From: Bacteroidales bacterium M5
GTDB taxonomy: Bacteria > Bacteroidota > Bacteroidia > Bacteroidales > Muribaculaceae
Reading direction: 5' to 3'
Assembly (NCBI GenBank): GCA_001689535.1
Contig: LUJP01000084.1
Coordinates: 1 to 16,886, forward strand
DNA length: 16,886 nucleotides
The notes beneath the pieces are model-generated. The model made no database searches. It was not told the origin of the DNA and saw nothing but the letters and a program-made list of their open reading frames with translations. Of the stretch, positions 6,640 through 11,874 are shown in pieces (the first letter of the stretch is position 1; the number at the start of each line of letters is the position of its first letter). A program made the position numbers and the translations under genes.

Positions 6640-7728
6640 TTATATGCGTTCGGCTATGAAGGCTTTCATGGCCGGGGTGTTCTCGAGCACGCTCTCGAAG
6701 AGTTTTATCTGAGCGCGGGTGCGTACGAGGTTGTGGTCGGCGTAGGCTGTCTTGTAATATGTGTCGCCGTTCAGATAGTCGGCGAAGAATCTCACGGCCT
6801 GCATGTAGGGGAAGAGGGCGGCGGCGTAGGGAAGGTTCTCGATTTCCTCGCGGGTAAGGAACACTCCGGCACTCTCGAGATAGCCTTCGGTGAAAGCGCG
6901 GAATATGTCCATGTTGAAGTTCACGCGGTCAAGATCGGGATCGTCCTCGGCGCCGGTGTTGGCGGCGGTGCGCATGAAGTCGCCGAAGTCGCTGAACACG
7001 TAGGAGGGCATCACGGTGTCGAGGTCGATGACGCACAGCACCTTTCCGTCGCGGTCGAAAAGCATGTTGTTCACCTTGGTGTCGCAATGGCTGATGCGCT
7101 TGGGCAGACGGCCCTCGCGGTGAAGCTGCTCGGCCAGACACATCTCGTCGGCGTGGGCAAGCAGTTTGTCGGCTATGTCGCGCACGTTGGCGAGTCGGCC
7201 GGCTTTGTCGTCGGCTATGGCCTCGCGCAACTGCTGCAGGCGGAATTCCATGTTGTGGAAGTCGGGGATGGTCTCCACCAGTGTCTCCGGGATGTCTACA
7301 AGGTCGGCCTGGAACTTGCCGAAGGCGCGGCCTGCGTGGCGGGAGTATTCGGGGTTCACGATGTCGAATGTCAGGGCATCGGGTATGAAGGTCATAACGC
7401 GCCAGTAGTTCTCACCGTCGAAAAAGTAGGTTTTCGACGCATCTTCCACGGTGGGCAGGAAATTAAGCACGCGGCGGTCGATGTCAGTGGCTCCATCGGC
7501 TTCGAGTTTGCGGCGCAGGTGGCGTGTCACGGCCGTGATGTTGCTCTGCAGAGCGTCCACGTCGGTGAAAATGTGGTGGTTTATGCGCTGGAGCACATAG
7601 TCGGGTGTATCGGTTCCTTTGGTCGTCACCTTATAGGTGTCGTTGATCAGGCCGGAGCCGAGAGGCTTTATTTCGGCTATTTCACCTTCGATGGCGAAAT
7701 GCTTGGCGATGTCGTTGAGTCTGTCCAT
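6640..7728 (-). CDS. Phosphotransferase (APH fold), N-acetylhexosamine 1-kinase-like
   Basis: This 362-residue protein has an aminoglycoside-phosphotransferase (choline kinase-like) fold. GSGLIND (24-30) is the nucleotide-binding loop, YVLQRINHH holds the ATP-contacting region, HCDTKVNNML (214-223) is the Brenner catalytic loop with Asp216 and Asn220/221, and CVIDLDTVMPS (232-242) is the metal-binding Asp segment. The HCDTKVNN plus IDLDTVMP combination resembles NahK-type N-acetylhexosamine 1-kinases, which phosphorylate GlcNAc/GalNAc at C1, rather than antibiotic-resistance enzymes. The exact sugar is not determinable here. It is the first gene of the unit with recF, DUF721 and thioesterase, preceded by a good promoter. 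Drug resistance is an unlikely role. Confidence 0.85.
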   Translation of the reverse strand: MDRLNDIAKHFAIEGEIAEIKPLGSGLINDTYKVTTKGTDTPDYVLQRINHHIFTDVDALQSNITAVTRHLRRKLEADGATDIDRRVLNFLPTVEDASKTYFFDGENYWRVMTFIPDALTFDIVNPEYSRHAGRAFGKFQADLVDIPETLVETIPDFHNMEFRLQQLREAIADDKAGRLANVRDIADKLLAHADEMCLAEQLHREGRLPKRISHCDTKVNNMLFDRDGKVLCVIDLDTVMPSYVFSDFGDFMRTAANTGAEDDPDLDRVNFNMDIFRAFTEGYLESAGVFLTREEIENLPYAAALFPYMQAVRFFADYLNGDTYYKTAYADHNLVRTRAQIKLFESVLENTPAMKAFIAERI

Positions 7729-7756
7729 TTTTCGTGATATTTAAGGCTTATCTCTA

Positions 7757-7788
7757 CAAATATACGGAATTCCCCGCTGTGGGGCAAG
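7757..7788 (-). promoter_or_regulatory. Promoter of NahK-like/recF unit
   Basis: On the minus strand a -33 CTTG (plus 7785-7788), a 20-base spacer and a -7 TATATTTG (plus 7757-7764) match the Bacteroides sigma-ABfr consensus TTTG, N19-21, TAnnTTTG. It lies 29 bases before the ATG at 7728. Confidence 0.7.
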
Positions 7789-7802
7789 AAAAACTTGAGC
7801 TC

Positions 7803-8558
7803 TTACTGTCGCAGAGCGGCGAGGCGGCGGGATATGTAGGGGGTGGAGCGGAGGGCGGCGGCGCGGGAAAGATAGTCTATGGCTGCCTGGCGGTCTGTCT
7901 CGCTTGTGCGGGCACGGTCGGCGTGGTAGTTGCCCAGATACAGAAGTGCCTCGAGCGATTCGGGATTGATTGCTAGGATTTTGAGATAGACTTTCATAGC
8001 CTCTTCAGGACGGCCGTCGAGGAGCAGCCCCTGGGCCAGAGGATAGAGGAAATCAGGATGGTCAGGCATTCCGGCGAGCATCTGCCGGCTGCATGCGATC
8101 ATGCCGTAGGGGTTGCGGCGGAAGGTATAGTATCGCAGAAGCTGGGAGTCGATGTTGCGCGACATCCAGGGATGGGCGTGGCGCACGCGCAGCAGGAAGT
8201 CGCGATAGAGCGAGGTCTGCGCCAGCGAGAGACTCAGGCGCTCCACACGGCTGAAAAGGGAGTCGAGCGGCAGGGCCGCGTTCAGGGCGCGGGTGGTGAG
8301 ATCGAGCTGGCCTGTAGGGTCGTCGAGCATACCGGCGGCCACTATGGCATGGGCGTAGGCGTCGGCATCGGAAGGCGATTCTGAAATCAGCAGGCCGTAC
8401 ATGGCTGTCGCACTGGCCCATTCTTTCTGGTCGAAAAAGCGTGTGGCCTTTTCACGGATAGATATCGAGGGAACGGCGGCCTGAAGAGACGCGGCGCCGA
8501 GCAGGAGCAGGGCCACTGAAAGTATGGCGCCTCGCATAGAGGAGATAATCTTAACCAT
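7803..8558 (-). CDS. Secreted TPR-containing protein
   Basis: This 251-residue protein has an N-terminal Sec signal peptide (MRGAILSVALLLLGAASLQA, about residues 8-27, predicted cleavage after LQA, no lipobox Cys), so it is probably periplasmic. The rest is helical with TPR-like units, clearest at about 165-215 (LYPLAQGLLLDGRPEEAMKVYLKILAINP followed by SLEALLYLGNYHADRA). No catalytic motif is seen. Its start at 8558 overlaps the stop of the S24 repressor gene by 8 bases. An internal ATG at 8537 would shorten the signal peptide and remove the overlap. The overlap implies one transcript with the repressor. The function is unknown. Confidence 0.8.
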   Translation of the reverse strand: MVKIISSMRGAILSVALLLLGAASLQAAVPSISIREKATRFFDQKEWASATAMYGLLISESPSDADAYAHAIVAAGMLDDPTGQLDLTTRALNAALPLDSLFSRVERLSLSLAQTSLYRDFLLRVRHAHPWMSRNIDSQLLRYYTFRRNPYGMIACSRQMLAGMPDHPDFLYPLAQGLLLDGRPEEAMKVYLKILAINPESLEALLYLGNYHADRARTSETDRQAAIDYLSRAAALRSTPYISRRLAALRQ

Positions 8559-9243
8559 TTATTTTGAGATTTAGTATGGCTTCCACAAGGAATAGTCCGG
8601 TGATTTTTGCGCGGGGCATTTCCATGTCGGCATAAGCCGGATTTGTGCTCCGCAGGGTGAGGACGGAGGGGTCGGGGTTGCGATCCACATGTTTCACCAG
8701 GCGGAAATCGTCGGTGACAATCACGTAGATCTGTCCCCACGATATGCACGAAGGGTCAGAAACGGGACGTATGGCTATATAGGAACCGGGTTTGATCTCA
8801 GGCTCCATGCTGTCGCCCGATACGCGCACAATCACCGCACGCGAGCTTACGCCGGGAAACTTCACCGAGCCTATGATGCGGTCGGTGGTGAATTCGGCGG
8901 TGAGTTCCGACGCTCCGGCGCATACATCCACATCGTAAACGGGAATGGCCCCTTCGGGAGCTACTGTCGGTTTGTCGAAGGGGAGGGAACGGCCCGTCTC
9001 GAGCCACTCGAGCGACACGCCAAGGTCGAGCGCTATGCGGTTTATGAGGTTGCGGGAGATGCGCAGCTTGCCGTTGAGCATCTTGGAAAGGTTGGTGGGG
9101 TCAACGCTGATGCGCCGGGCGAATTCGGCCTGGGTGATGCCGAGGCGGCTTATCAGAAATCGCAGACGTTCCTCAAGCTGGCGCTGACGCATGGCGGCGT
9201 CGGCAGCTGTCGGGTTGTGGGAATGGCGCGTGGGGTTACTCAT
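8551..9243 (-). CDS. XRE-family HTH / S24 peptidase-like (LexA/CI-type) transcriptional repressor
   Basis: The 230 residues have two domains. Residues about 25-85 form a helix-turn-helix of the XRE type (LGITQAEFARRISVDPTNLSKMLNGK). Residues about 99-225 form a peptidase S24/LexA-like domain with the Ala-Gly autocleavage site (CAGA, 108-111), the nucleophile Ser145 in VSGDSMEP and the general base Lys184 in RLVKHV. All elements for self-cleavage are present, so it is probably a repressor relieved by RecA filaments or another stress signal. A perfect 19-base palindrome overlaps its own promoter, suggesting autoregulation. No phage genes are nearby, so it looks like a chromosomal regulator rather than a prophage CI. 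It is co-transcribed with the downstream TPR gene. Confidence 0.9.
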   Translation of the reverse strand: MSNPTRHSHNPTAADAAMRQRQLEERLRFLISRLGITQAEFARRISVDPTNLSKMLNGKLRISRNLINRIALDLGVSLEWLETGRSLPFDKPTVAPEGAIPVYDVDVCAGASELTAEFTTDRIIGSVKFPGVSSRAVIVRVSGDSMEPEIKPGSYIAIRPVSDPSCISWGQIYVIVTDDFRLVKHVDRNPDPSVLTLRSTNPAYADMEMPRAKITGLFLVEAILNLKING

Positions 9244-9274
9244 AGTCGGGGAGCAGAGAGATATTTCGTTATGG

Positions 9275-9306
9275 CAAATTTACAATTTAATTGTAAAACA
9301 ACCAAT
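9275..9306 (-). promoter_or_regulatory. Promoter of S24 repressor gene
   Basis: On the minus strand ATTG (plus 9303-9306), a 20-base spacer and TAAATTTG (plus 9275-9282) fit the Bacteroidetes consensus. It is 31 bases before the ATG at 9243, and its -7 element is overlapped by the palindrome at 9279-9297. Confidence 0.7.
9279..9297. promoter_or_regulatory. Perfect palindrome, candidate operator of the S24 repressor
   Basis: TTTACAATT (9279-9287) and AATTGTAAA (9289-9297) are perfect inverted arms around a single central base. It covers part of the -7 element, the position for repression of the S24 gene by its own product. A related TTACAA/TTGTAA palindrome lies at the gldE promoter. Confidence 0.6.
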
Positions 9307-9343
9307 GCGGCCAAAAGTGCTCCTCACATAAAAAAGGTTAAGC

Positions 9344-9922
9344 TTATCGGATGGCAAGGGCTATGAGGCTGCCGTCGGGGCCCGGAAAGTGGCTGAGGCG
9401 GATGTCAACCGAAGGGCTGGATGGAATCATGGCGCGGGATGCCGTGGCGTCCAGACGGATGTCGGCGAGGGTCAGACTGACTATACCTGCGGCTTTGAAG
9501 GCAGCCTCTTTGGCTGTCCAGGCACGCAGTAGATTTTCTTGGTGAGCGCCATGGATGGGAATTTCTTCGGGAGCGAGAAAACGTGCGGCCACGCGCACAA
9601 GCTGTTGCCTGGGCTGCTCTATGTCCACGCCTATAGGCCTGCGGGTGCGACCAACGGCAAGGACAACAGTGTGGAGTGAGTGGCTGATTGAAATTTCGGG
9701 AGCGGTCGTGGCGGTGTCGGGCAGGATAAGCCGTGGTGCGCCGTCGGGGCTATGCGCTACTGTGGCTCCCGGGCCGAACAGGGTTGTGACAAGACGTGCC
9801 GTAGCCGCCTTTTCGGCCTCGCGGCGTGAGCCTCGGCTGCCGTCTGTGGCAATAGGTGCAGTGTAAATTTCCACACCTTCGGCAGGGATGGAGACAAACG
9901 GCTCGGTGGCGTTGAGAGGCAT
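9344..9922 (-). CDS. 4'-phosphopantetheinyl transferase superfamily protein
   Basis: The enzyme family transfers 4'-phosphopantetheine from coenzyme A to a Ser of acyl or peptidyl carrier proteins. This 192-residue protein shows the Sfp/ACPS hallmarks: ISISHS (77-82), GVDIE (98-102, Mg-binding Asp100 and Glu102), ARFLAPEE (113-120) and WTAKEAAFKA (135-144, with the catalytic Lys-Glu pair 138-139). The ATG at 9922 is preferred over the upstream frame reaching 9985, which would extend into the end of gldE. It begins 22 bases after the gldE stop, and the gldE-PPTase pairing is a common Bacteroidetes arrangement. Its length is intermediate between AcpS (about 120) and Sfp (about 225). The carrier-protein substrate is unknown, with no PKS/NRPS gene in the window. 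Confidence 0.87.
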   Translation of the reverse strand: MPLNATEPFVSIPAEGVEIYTAPIATDGSRGSRREAEKAATARLVTTLFGPGATVAHSPDGAPRLILPDTATTAPEISISHSLHTVVLAVGRTRRPIGVDIEQPRQQLVRVAARFLAPEEIPIHGAHQENLLRAWTAKEAAFKAAGIVSLTLADIRLDATASRAMIPSSPSVDIRLSHFPGPDGSLIALAIR

Positions 9923-9944
9923 TGCGGTGGAGCGGGGAAAAGTG

Positions 9945-11318
9945 TCAGTCGACTTCAGGCAACTCGCTCTGGTCGGTCTGGACATCGGGCATCACCTTCA
10001 CTCTTACCTCGGTGATGCGGTGGGACGACACGCCAAGCACCAGGAAGCGGCAGCGGCCGTAGACAAGGGGCTCTTTGGCTTTGGGGAAATCTCCTTTTAT
10101 GGCCAGAAGCATTCCGGCGAGAGTCTCGCAATCCTCGGTCACGTCCTCATAATCGTCTTCGTTCAGACCGGTGATGCGGAAGAAGTCGGAGAGAATGGTG
10201 CGGCCTTCAAACACGTATGTGTCGTCGGGCAGACGGCGGTAGGTTTTCTCTTCCTCGTCGTATTCGTCGTTAATGTCGCCCACTATTTCCTCAAGTACGT
10301 CCTCCATGGTCACTATTCCCTGAGTGCCGCCGAACTCGTCAACGACTATGGCCATGTGGATGCGGCGTCGGCGGAAGTCCTCGAGAAGATCGTCGATCAT
10401 GCGTGATTCCGGCACGAAATAAGGTTCGCGCAGAAGTTTGCGCCAGTCGAAATCGGCCTTCGCCGAACCTATGTAGGGCAGCAGGTCGCGGGAGTAGAGG
10501 ATGCCTTCTATGCAGTCCTGCGTCTGGCGGTAGACGGGCAGGCGGGAATATCCGCTCTCGATCACCACCGACATCACGGTGTTGAAGTCGGAGCTGATTT
10601 CAATGTCGGTCATGTCCACGCGGGGTGTCATCACCTCGGAGGCGGTGGTGTCGCCGAACCGCAGGATGCCCTCTAGCATCTCTTTGTCATCAGGAGTCTT
10701 CACATCGGTGATTTCCAGGGCCTGCGAGAGTTCGTCGGCGGTGACGTCGTGCTGTTTTTTGGTCACAACCTTCTCCACAATCACCGAACTGCGCACAAGC
10801 ATGGACGATATGGGTCGGAACAGCGATGACAGGAACTGCACGCCGCCTGTGGCCATGCGCACCCAGCGCATATTGCCGGAGTTGGCCATGAGTTTGGGCA
10901 GAATCTCGCCGAAAAGCAGAATGAGGAATGTGAGGATTACCGTCTGCAATATGAAGCTGAGCACAGGGCTCATGCCCTCGAATATGGGGCCTAAGGCAAA
11001 GTTGCAGAGTATTACAATGGTCACATTGACCAGATTGTTGGCTATGAGGATGGTGGCCAGAAGTCGTTCGGGCTGGCGGATGAGGGAGAGCGTGCGTTCT
11101 CCCTTGGGGGTTTCCTCAAGTTCTTCCATCTGCGGCTGCGTGAGCGAGAAAAAAGCAATCTCGCTTCCGGAGACGAAAGCTGAAACGAGGAGCGCCAAAA
11201 TTGCAAATAGGAGTGCGATGATCTGGGCGAGGCCGAAGTGGGCCGGAAACTGCACGGAAGTCTGCAGCGGAATCAGGTCGGATAGAATCTGAAGGAAGGG
11301 TAAAGGGACTGTGTCCAA
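9945..11318 (-). CDS. gldE: GldE-family CBS-domain membrane protein (hemolysin C / CorC-CNNM type)
   Basis: The 457 residues have the CNNM/DUF21-CBS-CorC_HlyC arrangement. The N-terminal membrane domain has helices near 32-50, 87-108 and 118-140, with SGSEIAFFSL (50-59) and FGEILPK (136-142) as family motifs. A CBS pair follows (starting at EVMTPRVDM, with DEFGGTQGIVTMEDVLEEIVGDI near its end), then the C-terminal CorC_HlyC domain (YVFEGRTILSDFF onward). GldE was named for gliding motility, but in non-gliding gut Bacteroidales it is probably a divalent-cation transport or homeostasis protein. The only start that fits is TTG at 11318: an in-frame stop lies two codons upstream and there is no ATG or GTG before the first helix. 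In related genomes gldE usually follows mutY and ssb, which are not seen upstream here. Confidence 0.9.
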   Translation of the reverse strand: MDTVPLPFLQILSDLIPLQTSVQFPAHFGLAQIIALLFAILALLVSAFVSGSEIAFFSLTQPQMEELEETPKGERTLSLIRQPERLLATILIANNLVNVTIVILCNFALGPIFEGMSPVLSFILQTVILTFLILLFGEILPKLMANSGNMRWVRMATGGVQFLSSLFRPISSMLVRSSVIVEKVVTKKQHDVTADELSQALEITDVKTPDDKEMLEGILRFGDTTASEVMTPRVDMTDIEISSDFNTVMSVVIESGYSRLPVYRQTQDCIEGILYSRDLLPYIGSAKADFDWRKLLREPYFVPESRMIDDLLEDFRRRRIHMAIVVDEFGGTQGIVTMEDVLEEIVGDINDEYDEEEKTYRRLPDDTYVFEGRTILSDFFRITGLNEDDYEDVTEDCETLAGMLLAIKGDFPKAKEPLVYGRCRFLVLGVSSHRITEVRVKVMPDVQTDQSELPEVD

Positions 11319-11326
11319 AGCTCAGG

Positions 11327-11377
11327 AGGATTAGTTAGAAACAACGCGGGCGAGCCGGGATAATCCTCTCGCCCGCG
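11327..11377 (-). promoter_or_regulatory. 5'-leader hairpin / possible H-type pseudoknot before gldE
   Basis: In the minus-strand transcript a perfect 10-bp stem (plus 11368-11377 with 11345-11354) closes a 13-base loop. The first seven loop bases, AGGATTA (plus 11361-11367), are complementary to TAATCCT (plus 11327-11333), about 8 bases before the TTG start. The pairing extends to 8 bp if the closing G of the stem is used. The stem begins only a few bases from the expected transcript 5' end. The alternative inner pairing GGAT-T-ATCC inside the loop could compete. It does not match a riboswitch class I recognise. Confidence 0.5.
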
Positions 11378-11388
11378 CGATGGTCGCA

Positions 11389-11420
11389 CAAAGTTACAAA
11401 TATGTTTGTAAAACAGCAAA
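11389..11420 (-). promoter_or_regulatory. Promoter of gldE-PPTase unit
   Basis: On the minus strand TTTG (plus 11417-11420), a 20-base spacer and TAACTTTG (plus 11389-11396) are an excellent match to the Bacteroidetes promoter consensus. It is 70 bases before the gldE TTG codon. Confidence 0.75.
11394..11411. promoter_or_regulatory. Palindrome inside gldE promoter
   Basis: TTACAAA (11394-11400) and TTTGTAA (11405-11411) are perfect inverted arms around 4 bases. It overlaps the start of the -7 element and fills most of the spacer. Its core TTACAA-N6-TTGTAA is nearly the same as TTACAA-N5-TTGTAA at the S24 repressor promoter, so one regulator could bind both, although the spacing differs by one. 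Confidence 0.45.
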
Positions 11421-11820
11421 TCAACCCTTTCCTTACCATGGCAAACGAATCAGCTTCATAGTTTTCAGGAAATAGTATGAGTGGGTGTCTAACTCTTGGT
11501 ATTAAATACCCTCTTACGCATATCATCAAAAGTATAATCACTTAAGATTGTACTAAATCCGTACTATATTTTCAAAGAGAGTCAGAAGAGCCAGGAGGGT
11601 ATATTATTTCTACTTTAGCCATAGGAGGTTATCCTTATTGATGAACCGGTAATGAGGCGTAATCAGAGGTGAAAAGCGGCTTACAACAGATATTAACAAC
11701 CAAGTCATACTAATTGTGTACTGAATGCAAAAATAAGGGCAATTTGAGGAAAACAGACAGAATCGGCCTATAATATAACTATTTGAAAATTAGCCCTCTT
11801 AAACATCAGCAAATGTATAG
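11421..11820. other. AT-rich non-coding region upstream of truncated susC
   Basis: No convincing gene is seen on either strand: the longest frames are short and unlike proteins I recognise. Visible features are the 13-base palindrome GGTATTAAATACC (11498-11510), a direct repeat GTACTA with 11-base period (11550-11555 and 11561-11566), and an isolated AGGAGG with a four-codon ORF near 11625-11655. There is no clear plus-strand TAnnTTTG promoter for the susC-like frame, which is preceded by an in-frame TAG at 11818-11820. Confidence 0.6.
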
Positions 11821-11874
11821 CAAAATACTAACCTCGTAAATCCAGTTTCGGCACTTCAGGGAAAGGTTGCCGGC

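Noticed and set aside
6640..7728. Aminoglycoside resistance gene
   Set aside because: The APH fold is present, but the catalytic segment and operon context resemble sugar 1-kinases, not resistance enzymes.
6496..7737. 413-codon open frame on the plus strand, opposite the NahK-like gene
   Set aside because: It lies wholly antisense to a well-supported kinase with Brenner and metal motifs. Its Val/Gly/His-rich translation is what high-GC third positions on the other strand produce.
8551..9243. Prophage CI repressor marking a phage
   Set aside because: No integrase, structural or lysis genes are nearby, and the surrounding genes are ordinary chromosomal ones.
10579..11292. 237-codon plus-strand frame
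   Set aside because: It is antisense to the gldE membrane domain; the Ser/Met/Arg-rich translation has no domain.
11335..11541. 68-codon minus-strand frame upstream of gldE
   Set aside because: It runs through the gldE promoter and leader hairpin, has no homology I recognise, and has no spacing or signal supporting translation.
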